From assembly GCF_030506285.1 (NCBI RefSeq), contig NZ_CP119422.1, forward strand, positions 3,305,001-3,369,000: a stretch of DNA of 64,000 nucleotides. The letters run 5' to 3'. The notes beneath the pieces are model-generated. The model was not told the DNA's origin. It made no database searches and was given only the letters and a program-made list of their open reading frames with translations. Below, piece after piece: positions 18,163 to 27,780 of this stretch. The position numbers were made by a program, and so were the translations under genes. Source of the DNA: Catalinimonas niigatensis (GTDB taxonomy: Bacteria > Bacteroidota > Bacteroidia > Cytophagales > Cyclobacteriaceae). Each line of letters starts with the position of its first letter. The first letter of the stretch is position 1.

Positions 18163-18531
18163 GTGCTGTCCATAGCTGCTGTGATCTGATTCAGGTCTTC
18201 ACCTTTTTATAATGGGTTTGCAGTGAAGGTCTGTGTCTTTTCCCCTCCTAAATTTATTCAACAACACGTATACATACCCTACAATATTTTGTAACATTTA
18301 TCTAATCCAGTCATTTCTGTTGACAATGCTGGAGAACGAGTAGAACGATTGCTTTATAAAGGAGCTCATGGCGCGCTCTGCCAATGCCTGCCAGGCAAAG
18401 TGGCTCTTGAGGCAGTACCCATTGACTAATGTTAAAATAGCTCTGCTTTGGAGTAATAATAAAAAACTTATCATAAGCCTACAAAATCAGTAGCTTTACT
18501 ACATTTACGGCCTATTTTATATAAGCGTTGA
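18163..18531. other. 369-nt intergenic stretch
   Basis: No gene or RNA feature recognised. It has one short imperfect palindrome (tgcctgccaggca, about 18389-18401) and AT-rich DNA before the DUF2490 gene. Confidence 0.5.
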
Positions 18532-19272
18532 ATGCATAAGATTCCGTTTCTTCTCCTACTCCTGATGCTTCCCCTATCAGGTTTTTCGCAGAGTAAACCC
18601 AAAAGTACGACCCGTCAGGAACTGCTATGGTTCAGGTATTACAACAAACTTTTTATCGGGAAGCATTGGCTGTTGCATACAGAATTGGATGTAAGGCGGT
18701 TTGTATTTCCTGGCAGGCAGCACCAGTGGGTATTGCCAAGAATCTATTTGGACTATAAATTTAGTAGTGGCCTAGACCTTGGAATGGGAGGCACTTACTT
18801 TTTGCAGGCACTTCCTCAAATAGACAGCCAGGCAGTATCCATGATAAGACATGAAATCCGCCCTCATCAGGAAGTCAACTACACCCATTCCTGGGGCAGC
18901 ATAAAAGCCAGCCATAGGGTCAAAATTGAAGAGCGTTTTTTCCTCAGGACCGAGGATCACGGTCGTGATTTCAACTTTCGTTTTCGTTACAAATTCCAGG
19001 TACAAGTGCCTCTTAGCGCCAACGATAGCAGGTTTCCTGTATCTTTGGTGCTCTTTGATGAAATCATGTTCAATGCAGGAAAAAGCATTAAACACAATGT
19101 GTTTGATCAGAACAGAATCTACGCAGGTTTTCAAAATAAACTATCTGATCACTGGACCTATGAAGTGGGTTATATGAACTGGTATCAACAACGTGCTTCC
19201 GGGCAGGAATTTTTTGACAGACATATCATCCGGTTTACACTTACTCACTCATTAAAGGTAGGAAAAGGCTGA
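18532..19272 (+). CDS. DUF2490 outer-membrane-type protein
   Basis: 246 residues with a signal peptide (MHKIPFLLLLLMLPLSGFSQ). Alternating hydrophobic strands such as WLLHTELDVRRF, LDLGMGGTYF and WTYEVGYMNWYQQ, and a C-terminal aromatic strand, indicate a small outer-membrane beta barrel of the DUF2490 family, common in Bacteroidota. The conserved core is LWFRYYNKL through HEIRPHQEV and the ending DRHIIRFTLTH. The function is unknown. It is a single gene, with the next gene convergent. Confidence 0.8.
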   Translation: MHKIPFLLLLLMLPLSGFSQSKPKSTTRQELLWFRYYNKLFIGKHWLLHTELDVRRFVFPGRQHQWVLPRIYLDYKFSSGLDLGMGGTYFLQALPQIDSQAVSMIRHEIRPHQEVNYTHSWGSIKASHRVKIEERFFLRTEDHGRDFNFRFRYKFQVQVPLSANDSRFPVSLVLFDEIMFNAGKSIKHNVFDQNRIYAGFQNKLSDHWTYEVGYMNWYQQRASGQEFFDRHIIRFTLTHSLKVGKG

Positions 19273-19354
19273 AATATGAGTAGCAAAAAAGGGTTGGCAG
19301 ATACAAAGTCATCTATGCAGCACTGATATTCGTTTTTATGGATAATCTCTTTAA

Positions 19355-19615
19355 TTATACTTCAGCTTCAACTGCATTTCTAACAATGAACTCATCTACA
19401 TTGTAGATGATGCAGGACTCAATGATCCGTTCTCCTTCTTCATCCTGATGGTCATTGTATTGTATGGTAAGATTGTCGTAGCGATAACTAATTGACAGGA
19501 TATTGCTGAGGTTTCTGATATCTTTGAGGTGATCATCACCCTGATATATTTCCAATGTATTGTGGTGAAGGATTACCTTCTTTTCCCCTTTTGAAATACG
19601 CCTGTTCAGTAACAT
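19355..19615 (-). CDS. hypothetical protein
   Basis: An 86-residue frame with ATG at 19615, mostly beta-strand-like and charged, with no signal peptide. I do not recognise a family. It lies alone between a convergent DUF2490 gene and the terminator region of the M1 peptidase, about 200 nt from either. Its reading frame and codon composition look coding, but the evidence is moderate. Confidence 0.5.
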   Translation of the reverse strand: MLLNRRISKGEKKVILHHNTLEIYQGDDHLKDIRNLSNILSISYRYDNLTIQYNDHQDEEGERIIESCIIYNVDEFIVRNAVEAEV

Positions 19616-19758
19616 CGCAAGTATGTGATTTATCTAAATCTAAAATACTGTCTGCTATGTTAAGGCGCTGTTAATTTCTGCTCAGAAGTGTTAATCTTTG
19701 TAAATATTACTCTTCCAGAGAGGAAGTATGCTTAAGCAATACAAAACGATAAAGCACA

Positions 19759-19787
19759 AAAAAAGCGGCTTGTCAGGCCGCTTTTGT
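19759..19787 (-). terminator. terminator of the M1 peptidase gene
   Basis: A perfect 9-bp stem aaaagcggc/gccgctttt (19761-19769, 19777-19785). The A-run on the left gives the U-tract on the minus strand. It lies about 32 nt after the stop. Confidence 0.85.
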
Positions 19788-19818
19788 TTGTCAGAGTCTT
19801 CAATGAGGCACATAGGAT

Positions 19819-22158
19819 TTAGTTACTGCCTCCAATAGAATCGCTGTTCTTCTTTTTCTTCTGCATCGGATTAGGTCCGGAAGCGCCACGGGCATTCATC
19901 TCTTCTTTGTAAATCTCAAAGCGGGTGGGCACATTCCGCTTAGGGAAGAAGTTATTATTTTCGTTGATATCCGCCGTTTCACGGTAAGGGTCCAAATGGA
20001 TTTGTGTCACCTTTTTATTTTTGGCAAATACTTTGGTGGCTTCTTCAGCATTATAACGCCAGATTTCTGCCGGAATTCTTTCTATCTCAGTAGAACCATC
20101 CTCATAAGTCCACTCCAGGATTACGGGCATCACCAGGCCACCGGCATTGTTGAAGGTTACTTCATAGAAATTCATTCCGGATTTTAGCAGTTCTTTTTCT
20201 TCGGAATCCAAACGGGCTACAAACTCATTGTAAGCCTCAACATCTTCCTGAGCCACAGCAAAAGGATCATAAGAATTATAGAAGTCGCGCAGACTTGGAT
20301 CTGCTTCTATTGCCGTAGTAGCTACATCTTCCTTGTTATACATCTGGCTGATGTGTTTTTCTTCCTGCTCATATTGCTGCCTGGCAATAGGTTGCTCTAT
20401 ACGTGGGTCCTGGGTATTGATCTGGAAGTACTTCACTTCATCAATCCCTATATCCACATGGTCAGTAGTGAAAAACCAGCCTCTCCAGAACCAGTCCAGG
20501 TCGGTACCGGAGGCATCTTCCATGGTACGGAAAAAGTCAGCAGGCTCAGGATGCTTAAAGGCCCAACGGGTAGCATACGTCTTGAAGGCATGGTCAAAGA
20601 GTTCGCGGCCCATCACCGTCTCACGCAAGATATTCAAAGCCGTGGCAGGCTTGGCGTAGGCATTAGGCCCTAATTGCTGCACCTGCTCAGAGTTGGTCAT
20701 GATCGGGCTGATCTGCGACTTGTCGCCGCTCATGTAAGGCACGATCTTGAATGCAGGCCCGCGACGGGAAGGGTAGTTGCGGTCCCACTCCTGCTCAGTA
20801 AGGTATTGTACAAAAGTATTCAGTCCTTCATCCATCCAGGTCCACTGCCGCTCATCGGAGTTGACAATCATCGGAAAGAAGTTGTGTCCCACTTCATGAA
20901 TGATCACACCGATCATACCGTACTTGATGCGCTCCGAGTATGTACCATCCGGATTAGGACGCCCATAATTGAAGCAGATCATAGGATACTCCATACCGTT
21001 TGACGCTTCCACAGAAATCGCTTTAGGATAAGGATAAGGGATAGTATACTTGGAGTAGGTTTTAAGCGTATGGGCTACTACCTCAGTAGAATACTGCTCA
21101 TATAGTGGATTGGCTTCTTTGGGATAGTACGACATGGCCATTACGGTACGTCCGTCAAAATCCACGCCCATGGCATCCCATATGTATTTGCGGGAACTAC
21201 CAAAAGCAAAGTCTCTTACATCCTCAGCCTTATATACCCAGGTCTTTTTGTCTTTGGCTTTAGACTTCTCCTTCTTTTCCGCTTCTTTCTGACTTACGAT
21301 GATCACCGGTTTGTCAGCCGTTTTAGATTTCTCCAGGAGATCGCGTTGTTCCTGGGTCAGTACTTCTTCCGGGTTTTGCAGTGTACCCGTAGAGGCTACA
21401 ATATGGTCGGAAGGTACGGTGATGGCTACTTCATAATTACCGAAGGTGAGGGCGAACTCCCCACGGCCGAGGAACTGCTTATGCTGCCAGCCATTGTGGT
21501 CATCATAAACCGCCATACGGGGAAACCACTGGGTGATGGTATAGAGATAGTTTCCATCTTCAGGGAAGTACTCATGTCCGCCACGTCCACCCATCAGCAG
21601 GCGGTCGTTGACATTGTAGTACCAGTCTACTGAGAAGGTAATCTGCTCTCCCGGCTGAAGCGGCTGAGCAATATCCACCCGCATCATGGTGCGGTTAATT
21701 TTGTAAGGAATATCATTTCCTTCCGCATCTTTGACTGCCTGGATCTTGTGTCCACCATCAAAGTCATAGCCGATGATCGCTTCCAGGTTATCCACGTTCA
21801 TGCGATCGGCAATGCTGTTGGTCTGGGTTTTATAGGTATCAGAATCTTTGGCACGCATGTTCTGGTCCAGTTGCAGCCAGAGATAGTCCAGCACATCGGG
21901 TGAATTATTGTAGTAAGTAATTGTTTCTGATCCGGTCAGGCGCTGGGTTTCATCATTTAGCTCACAGGCTATCTTATAGTCAGCCCGTTGCTGCCAGTAC
22001 TTATGACCGGGAGCACCGGAACCCGCACGATATACATTGGGCGTAGGCAAGGCCGCCGGTCCCAGCTGTTCAAATTTATCGGTATGCTGGTTATTCTGGG
22101 CATGCACACTATGCCCCAGGCACAAACTAAAGGTTAGGAAAACGAGTAGGTATCTCAT
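19819..22158 (-). CDS. M1-family (gluzincin) metallopeptidase
   Basis: 779 residues from the ATG at 22158, which places the signal peptide (MRYLLVFLTFSLCLGHSVHA) at the very N-terminus; an in-frame start at 22182 is less good. An N-terminal beta domain is followed by the catalytic domain with HEVGHNFF at about residue 421 and the third zinc ligand in WMDEGLNTF about 20 residues later, the M1 aminopeptidase signature. A C-terminal beta-rich region ends with a basic, Lys-rich tail. It is exported, so it probably trims peptides in the periplasm or at the surface. The HupE/UreJ-like gene lies upstream on the same strand with a 116-nt gap, an association common in Bacteroidota. Confidence 0.9.
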   Translation of the reverse strand: MRYLLVFLTFSLCLGHSVHAQNNQHTDKFEQLGPAALPTPNVYRAGSGAPGHKYWQQRADYKIACELNDETQRLTGSETITYYNNSPDVLDYLWLQLDQNMRAKDSDTYKTQTNSIADRMNVDNLEAIIGYDFDGGHKIQAVKDAEGNDIPYKINRTMMRVDIAQPLQPGEQITFSVDWYYNVNDRLLMGGRGGHEYFPEDGNYLYTITQWFPRMAVYDDHNGWQHKQFLGRGEFALTFGNYEVAITVPSDHIVASTGTLQNPEEVLTQEQRDLLEKSKTADKPVIIVSQKEAEKKEKSKAKDKKTWVYKAEDVRDFAFGSSRKYIWDAMGVDFDGRTVMAMSYYPKEANPLYEQYSTEVVAHTLKTYSKYTIPYPYPKAISVEASNGMEYPMICFNYGRPNPDGTYSERIKYGMIGVIIHEVGHNFFPMIVNSDERQWTWMDEGLNTFVQYLTEQEWDRNYPSRRGPAFKIVPYMSGDKSQISPIMTNSEQVQQLGPNAYAKPATALNILRETVMGRELFDHAFKTYATRWAFKHPEPADFFRTMEDASGTDLDWFWRGWFFTTDHVDIGIDEVKYFQINTQDPRIEQPIARQQYEQEEKHISQMYNKEDVATTAIEADPSLRDFYNSYDPFAVAQEDVEAYNEFVARLDSEEKELLKSGMNFYEVTFNNAGGLVMPVILEWTYEDGSTEIERIPAEIWRYNAEEATKVFAKNKKVTQIHLDPYRETADINENNNFFPKRNVPTRFEIYKEEMNARGASGPNPMQKKKKNSDSIGGSN

Positions 22159-22274
22159 AAAACAAAATATATAATCTGACAATAAGGCAATTTACAGTAT
22201 AAAATTAATTTATGTCACAAATAATAGGTTTAATATGGATATGCAATCTCATAGTTTCAGAATAATCTTTTATC

Positions 22275-22859
22275 CTACCAGAATTGTGTATCCAGCATTA
22301 GGCTAAGGGCAATACCGGCAATGGCCGAGGAAATCACGATTCTCCAGTCGCGCCGGGCCACCTGTACGATGTTGACGACAATGAAGGACAGCACTAAGAA
22401 AATAGCGACAATAATAATTTGCCCTATTTCCAAACCTATATTGAATGCCAATAGTTGCATCACTATGGACTCGTCCCGACCCAGCAGGCTCCTCAGATAA
22501 TTGGAAAAGCCCATACCGTGGATCAGTCCAAAAAAAAGGGCAAAGGCGTAGTTCAATTGCACTCCTTGCTTATCCAGTAACCGCTGCTTCCTGAAGATAT
22601 TGCTGAGGGCAGTGATGAAAATGGTTACCGGAATCAAAAACTCAATTAGGGCAGGGTTGATGGTAAGAATATCCAGCGTGGAGAGGGCGAGTGTGATGGA
22701 GTGCCCGATGGTAAAAGCCGTTACGATAATCAGCACCTTCTTCCAGTCGCCAAGCACATAGACTGCGCACAATGCCACAACAAACAATATATGGTCATAA
22801 CCATTGATATCCAGTATATGGGTCAGGCCTAAGTTAAAATAGAGTGAGAAAGTAGACAT
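22275..22859 (-). CDS. HupE/UreJ-family membrane protein
   Basis: 194 residues with about six to seven membrane helices and the HupE/UreJ_2 signatures GYDHILFVVAL, TAFTIGHSITLAL and FGLIHGMGFSNYL, whose histidines and acidic residues fit a metal (nickel or similar) permease. In Bacteroidota this version is often found beside M1 peptidase genes rather than hydrogenase or urease genes, as here, so the metal role is uncertain. A TAnnTTTG-like box lies 30 nt upstream of the ATG. Confidence 0.85.
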   Translation of the reverse strand: MSTFSLYFNLGLTHILDINGYDHILFVVALCAVYVLGDWKKVLIIVTAFTIGHSITLALSTLDILTINPALIEFLIPVTIFITALSNIFRKQRLLDKQGVQLNYAFALFFGLIHGMGFSNYLRSLLGRDESIVMQLLAFNIGLEIGQIIIVAIFLVLSFIVVNIVQVARRDWRIVISSAIAGIALSLMLDTQFW

Positions 22860-22888
22860 AAGTTTTGAGGTATAGCTGGGCTAAATCG

Positions 22889-22896
22889 CAAATCTA
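22889..22896 (-). promoter_or_regulatory. possible Bacteroidota -7 box for the HupE-like gene
   Basis: tagatttg on the minus strand fits TAnnTTTG exactly and lies 30-37 nt before the start codon. No strong -33 element is seen. Confidence 0.35.
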
Positions 22897-23085
22897 AAAA
22901 AATCATTTCTTTTCTCCCTGAAAATGATTTGCTGTTTATGTCTGCTATAGGGAACAGATGTTTGATTCAATCGTAATTATTTCCCCTAATTTCTTGTTAA
23001 ATACAGAGTTTCCATGTAACATTTAGTCTGACGTTCAGCGCATTAACCCTGTTTCCAATAATCTACCCGGCAGTGCCGCATTGGT

Positions 23086-24351
23086 ATGAAGAAGCTTACT
23101 GCACGATATGTTCTACTACTTCTATTTACCCTGGGGGGAGTGGTATCTCATGCCGCATGGGCTCAGTTCGTATATCGTGGCTTCCAGATCATGAATAAAA
23201 GAATGAAGCGGGTAGAGATTCCTTTTGAAATGCACAGTAACCTTATTGTTGTGCCTATCAAAGTGAATGACGGGGAGCAGGAACTCAAGTTCATACTGGA
23301 TACGGGAGTGCGCACCGCCATTCTCACCAATGACATTTACGTAGAAGGTATTCCCAGCCCCAACGATCGGGTGATCCACCTCATGGGGGCCGGCAAGGAG
23401 GGGCAGGTCAGTGCTTTTGTGAGCAATAATATTTCCTTTGCACTACCCGAAGGGGTGGAGGCTGAAGGGAACGCCATGCTGGTCCTCCAGGAAGATTATC
23501 TGCAATTGGACAATCACCTGGGCGTACGTATTCATGGCATACTGGGCTACGAAATCTTCAGCAGGTTTGTGGTGGAAGTAGATTATATCAACCAGAAACT
23601 CATTCTGCATCGCCCCGAGCATTTCAAGCCACGTCGCTCTTACCGGGAAATTCCGATGACCATAGAAGACACCAAGCCTTACATCACCCATGTACAGCTC
23701 AAGGTCAACGACAGTACCTATGTACCTATCAAGCTGATGGTAGACACTGGCGCCAGCCACTCGCTGCTGCTGGATATGGGCTCTCATGAGCAAATCAAGC
23801 TCCCTGAAAAAACCCTGTCCGGCTATCTGGGGCGAGGACTAAGCGGTGAGATTTATGGATATATGGGCCGCATAGAAGCGCTCAGGATTGATAAGTATGA
23901 GCTGGAAGGTATCATCACTTCTTTTCCGGAAGACAGCAGCATGGTACTTCCTGCACAGGCCCGGACCCAGCATCAGGGTAACATTGGGGGTTCGGTACTG
24001 AAGCGCTTTCGGGTAGTGTTTGACTATGCCAACGAGAAAATGTATCTCAGGAAAAACCGCCTCTTCCGCAAGGACTTTGAATACAATATGAGCGGTATGG
24101 AACTGATTGCTACCGGCCCCCTGCTTAGCCTGCTGTATGTTGCTAAAATCACCGATGATACTCCTGCTGATCGTGCGGACCTCAGGGAAGGGGATATGAT
24201 TATTTCTGTCAATGGCCGACGCCCCCCTGAGCTCAACCTGGGGGTTTACAGCTCTTTGGTCAACAAAAGGCCTGGGAAGCGTATCCGCCTCAAGATACTC
24301 AGAAACGGCAAAACGCTGAAGAAAAGCTTCCGGCTGGAGAGGGTATTGTAG
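23086..24351 (+). CDS. exported retropepsin-like aspartic protease with PDZ domain
   Basis: 421 residues with a signal peptide (cleavage near AWAQ, residue 27). Two retroviral-type aspartyl protease repeats each carry a DTG motif: D72TG in FILDTGVRTA and D220TG in LMVDTGASHS, so one chain can supply both catalytic aspartates, as in pepsin-like fusions. A PDZ domain follows at about residues 335-415 (ADRADLREGDMIISVNG). Family members are periplasmic or surface proteases or clan-AA relatives; substrate unknown. The gene stands alone, diverging from the HupE-like gene. The length fits the Bacteroidota aspartyl protease family. Confidence 0.88.
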   Translation: MKKLTARYVLLLLFTLGGVVSHAAWAQFVYRGFQIMNKRMKRVEIPFEMHSNLIVVPIKVNDGEQELKFILDTGVRTAILTNDIYVEGIPSPNDRVIHLMGAGKEGQVSAFVSNNISFALPEGVEAEGNAMLVLQEDYLQLDNHLGVRIHGILGYEIFSRFVVEVDYINQKLILHRPEHFKPRRSYREIPMTIEDTKPYITHVQLKVNDSTYVPIKLMVDTGASHSLLLDMGSHEQIKLPEKTLSGYLGRGLSGEIYGYMGRIEALRIDKYELEGIITSFPEDSSMVLPAQARTQHQGNIGGSVLKRFRVVFDYANEKMYLRKNRLFRKDFEYNMSGMELIATGPLLSLLYVAKITDDTPADRADLREGDMIISVNGRRPPELNLGVYSSLVNKRPGKRIRLKILRNGKTLKKSFRLERVL

Positions 24352-24380
24352 TTACAGGTTAATGGTTGAAAGTTTTAGGC

Positions 24381-24944
24381 TTAAGCTTTGGGGAGGATAT
24401 CACTCAATCTGATTTCCAAAGCCAGCGCAGTAAAGCTGACATCAGTTGTTTCTTCCTGCTGATATCCGTTTCCCTCTGGCTGAGTGTATATTTCGGCTTT
24501 CCTTTGATTGAGATTGACAATCACATAAACAGGAATACCGGCAGACACATAAAGCTTGTATTTATCCTCCCGGTCATAGCGGTAGCTGGAGTCCGACACT
24601 TCTATCAGCAAAGCCACATCTTCTCCTTGGATATGCTCATTTTCCAGCAGCCCTGCGCGTAGGTGGGATACTACCAGATCCGGCTGAACAAGAGAATGGC
24701 CCGAGAGTAATAATGGGTTTTGAACGTCATACACATACTGTTCAATCGGTAGATGCTGCTAAAAAAAACGCGTAAGCTTGCGCATGCAGGTAGCATGGGG
24801 TGGATTAATAGGGTGGGCGCCACTCCGCCTCATATCTATGATTTCTCCGCACACAAGTTCCATCCGCTGCTCCGGTTGTAGCAACTCCTCTATGCGGTAA
24901 AGCTCCTCTACGGTAAACTTATGTCTGACAGGTGACTGTATCAT
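24381..24944 (-). pseudogene. Uma2-family endonuclease, interrupted by an in-frame stop
   Basis: Two pieces of one frame. Residues 1-61 (RHKFTVEELYRIEELL, RMELVCGEIIDM) and a later part (VQNPLLLSGHSLVQPDLV, VALLIEVSDSSYRYDREDK, YVSAGIPVYVIVNL) match a single Uma2/DUF820 protein of the PD-(D/E)xK nuclease fold. They are in the same frame and separated only by a TAG at 24759-24761, directly after a run of eight T. The later half could restart at a GTG (24734), but that would lack the N-terminal domain. Uma2 proteins are abundant in cyanobacteria and mobile; the function is unclear. I call it a pseudogene unless the stop is a sequencing error or is read through. Confidence 0.75.
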
Positions 24945-25181
24945 AAGTACAATATAAAGTTCAAAGCTCAGGGTTCAAAGTGGGCAGTTCGGAACTTTTT
25001 CACTATCCGCTTCTCACTGTTCATTTGTTTTTAGCATTCAAGTTCAATTAAAAACCTTACCTACCTACTCCTCTACAAACGGCTATCCTCACACCCCTTA
25101 AGACCAGCTGATAAGGCAGATAAGTTCTTCATCCTGAAGCTTATCTTCATATACTAGAATGACTCACAAAATTTAAAACGT

Positions 25182-25880
25182 ATGTATTTATTTTATTCCC
25201 TTCAGGACAATCCACTGACGCCTGACCCTACCGACTTCAGGGCACAGGTACAAAACAACCCCCGCCTCACGGTAGAGGAGGTTGTAGAAAAGATGACAGT
25301 AGAAGGCTCTATCCTCAAGAAGACAGAATGCAATGCTGTCATCAAAGCCTTCCTGCAAGAGGTAACCCATAATATCAGTCAGGGTATCGGCTTCACTTCC
25401 GATTATTTTACGCTCTACCATACCATCAACGGAGTGTTTGCCAATGCCAAGGATGAATTTGACCCTGAGCGTCATCAGATCAACATCAAGCTGCTTAAGA
25501 ATACGGAAATGAGAAGGGCGGTAGACAGGATCATTACCAAAAAGTTACAGAACGTGGTGCCCACACCTGAGCTGATAGAATTCTACGACTACGCCTCAGA
25601 CAGTACCAACCAGCAGATTACTCCGGGCAATACGGCAGAACTCTCAGGAGAACTGATCAAAGTGGAAAATCCGGAAGCTGCAGAACAGGGCGTGTTTTTT
25701 ATGCACAGTAGCGGCACCGAGTACCGGGTAGCGCGCTTGCGTAATAACACTCGGGGAAAGCTAAGTTTCGTCATCCCTACCGGCATGAAGAAAGGGGCTT
25801 ATAGCTTAGAGGTGCGGACTACCATCAGCGGCTCCAAAGAGGTACGCAAAGGTACGATCAATGGCTTGCAGGTGGTATAA
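25182..25880 (+). CDS. HU-like DNA-binding protein with C-terminal Ig-like (DUF4469) domain
   Basis: 232 residues. The N-terminal half (to about 125) resembles the HU/IHF-like domain found in Bacteroidota nucleoid-type proteins, with the PTDFRAQVQNNPRLTVEEVVEKM helix region and a Lys/Arg-rich stretch RRAVDRIITKKL. The C-terminal part (about 150-232) is beta-rich with SGTEYRVARLRNN and KGAYSLEVRT, as in the DUF4469 Ig-like domain. Such proteins are thought to bind DNA; no specific role is known. The gene is followed by a strong terminator and upstream DNA is non-coding, so it is monocistronic. Confidence 0.75.
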   Translation: MYLFYSLQDNPLTPDPTDFRAQVQNNPRLTVEEVVEKMTVEGSILKKTECNAVIKAFLQEVTHNISQGIGFTSDYFTLYHTINGVFANAKDEFDPERHQINIKLLKNTEMRRAVDRIITKKLQNVVPTPELIEFYDYASDSTNQQITPGNTAELSGELIKVENPEAAEQGVFFMHSSGTEYRVARLRNNTRGKLSFVIPTGMKKGAYSLEVRTTISGSKEVRKGTINGLQVV

Positions 25881-25907
25881 TCACAGCTATTAAACACCTA
25901 TCTAACG

Positions 25908-25929
25908 AGGGGCATCTGCCCCTTTTTTT
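25908..25929 (+). terminator. terminator of the HU-like gene
   Basis: A 7-bp GC-rich stem aggggca/tgcccct with a 2-nt loop followed by a run of seven T, 28 nt after the stop. Confidence 0.85.
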
Positions 25930-26989
25930 ATGCTTACCCGCATTGTATCAGGCTTGTCCGACACTAAATTTAGTTTTAACTCCTCTGCCCTGCCTTAATC
26001 TTAGAAAGTAGCGAGAATCTTCTGGTACTCAAGCTAAATAAAAGGCCATTACCTATCAAATGCCTTCAATCGCTCATTCCTCTTTAGACTTAAAGCAATT
26101 TCTAACAGGCTTCCTTCTGAATGACATACACAAAGCCTTTGTCATTCAGGAGGAACCTTTGTGGAAGTAAAAGAAGAAAACTGTAAAACTATCATATCAG
26201 GCTGGTACACATTTACCCTTGTTTTGTTACGGATGCTTAACCCCTCTTCAACTACCCCTAAGCACCTGGAACAACTGCTCAGAAGCCATTACCCCAACTG
26301 CCCCGGGGCCGATGCCTCAACTGATGGGAGGCAGTTGGCTTAACTGAAGGGAAGCAAATCAATGATTTTCTTAAGGGTACTTTATACTTCAAGCGGGAAA
26401 CACTCGCTTTTTCTACCACAGATCAAGGGGTTGATAATTCCCAGGATGTAGGAAAGCATAGCACTTTAGCTGACCAGGAGGCAATGGTAAAAAATACATA
26501 AGATTTATTGCCTCAGAAGTATCGCTAATGTGTGGGATACTACACACATATATATCTTAATCTTACACGAAAGAGAATCGCTATTCGTCTTTCAGCCTAA
26601 ACACCTCATTAAAAACAACTCTTTGCGGCTAACCTCCTACTGCATAATGGCCAGAAGTTGTGCATAATGTATTGCTAATGGCTAAGTGTGCGTACACGAT
26701 AAACTTTTGATTTGTACATTTCTCACAAACACTAAGTGTATACTACTTGTCATTAGTAAATACTCTTAAATTAGTATAAAGCTCATTAGGAAATAATACT
26801 TTAATCCATTTATATTAGTACCATGTTCAACCAAGCTCAAAGACTCTACAAATATCATTTTGCAGAATTCAGTCAAGTCTATTCTAATGTAGTAATATAG
26901 AAAATGGTGTTGGCGTCTTCGCAGCTTATAATTCAGTAGGTATTTTCATTAAAGATCATCTTTGCAAATAAAGCATTAACCCAAACTTT
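25930..26989. other. 1.06-kb stretch without a supported gene
   Basis: AT-rich, poorly coding DNA. The only clear structure is the hairpin at 26111-26155. A 60-codon open frame at 26161-26343 has no protein-like character. It may be decayed mobile or gene DNA, but I recognise no parent. Confidence 0.5.
26111..26155. repeat. imperfect long hairpin
   Basis: A 16-bp stem (26111-26126 with 26140-26155, one G-T pair) around a 13-nt loop. It has no T-run, so it is not a typical terminator. It may be a solo palindromic repeat; no second copy was noticed in the window. Confidence 0.6.
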
Positions 26990-27607
26990 ATGAAGAAGCT
27001 TATTTTCTCTTTTGCACTTTGTTTACTCCTGTCTTCCGCTGCCACAGCACAAGTTACATTTGGCCTCAAAGCAGGAGGTATGTTATCCAATACAGCTCTG
27101 GTGGAACCGGATTCTCTTTCAGGTTCTGGTGATGCAAAGATATCCTACCTGTTAGGAGGCTTTATGAACGTTCCCATCAACGATAAATTCAGTATACAAC
27201 CGGAGTTACTTTATGCCAACAAGGGGGGTAAAGATTTCTATCAGCATTACATCAACCTACCGGTCATGTTGCAATACAATCTTACTGATAAGTTTAAGCT
27301 GGAAGCAGGCCCGGAAATCAGTTACCTTCTTGCTTCTTACTCACAATGGTATGATCTGAATGGAAATAGGTCAAACAGGTACCGCCAACACTTTACCAAA
27401 GACTTTGATATCAGTATCAATGTCGGAGTAAGCTACGCTCTGCTGGACAGACTAAATATAGGGCTGAGGTACAATATGGGTATTGTTGATACTTATGCTC
27501 CTGAAAAAGCCAGATTTGGATTTGGTTCTACTATTGAACGGCCAGAATACAATATTAAAAACCGTACGCTACAGCTCTCAGTAGGCTGGAAGTTGGGGAA
27601 GAAGTAA
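26990..27607 (+). CDS. PorT-family outer-membrane beta barrel
   Basis: 205 residues with a signal peptide (MKKLIFSFALCLLLSSAATAQ). The mature protein has alternating strands typical of the outer-membrane beta-barrel domain (OMP_b-brl_2/PorT-like): TFGLKAGGMLSN, FSIQPELLYANKGGK, YINLPVMLQYN, KLEAGPEISYLL and the final LQLSVGWKLGKK. Bacteroidota genomes encode many of these eight-strand barrels; the function is generally unknown. The gene is isolated in a decayed region and is followed at once by a palindromic repeat element. Confidence 0.88.
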   Translation: MKKLIFSFALCLLLSSAATAQVTFGLKAGGMLSNTALVEPDSLSGSGDAKISYLLGGFMNVPINDKFSIQPELLYANKGGKDFYQHYINLPVMLQYNLTDKFKLEAGPEISYLLASYSQWYDLNGNRSNRYRQHFTKDFDISINVGVSYALLDRLNIGLRYNMGIVDTYAPEKARFGFGSTIERPEYNIKNRTLQLSVGWKLGKK

Positions 27608-27625
27608 GAAGCTTCTTATTCTTGC

Positions 27626-27751
27626 ACGTCACTGGTTCCACAACGGCTGTGAGCACGCAGTGCGTAACAGTGCCCCAGTTTGGAATGGTATTTCATCACC
27701 AAGGAGACTGCCACGTCGGCTTCGTTGCACTACGCTTCCTCGCAGTGACGT
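27626..27751. repeat. palindromic interspersed repeat element (126 bp)
   Basis: Bounded by acgtcactg and its inverted copy cagtgacgt. The right arm, read on the minus strand (cgtcactgcgaggaagcg...cgaagccgacgtggcagtct in parts), resembles the widespread cgtcattgcgaggaacgaagcgacgtggcaatct class of bacterial palindromic repeats. The left arm carries the related gtgagcacgcagtgcg. It lies 18 nt after the beta-barrel gene and abuts the TonB receptor remnant. Confidence 0.65.
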
Positions 27752-27780
27752 TAATGATGGCAGACTATCGCGTAATTCAT

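Noticed and set aside
26161-26343. 60-codon open frame
   Set aside because: No recognisable motif, low-quality composition, surrounded by gene-free DNA.
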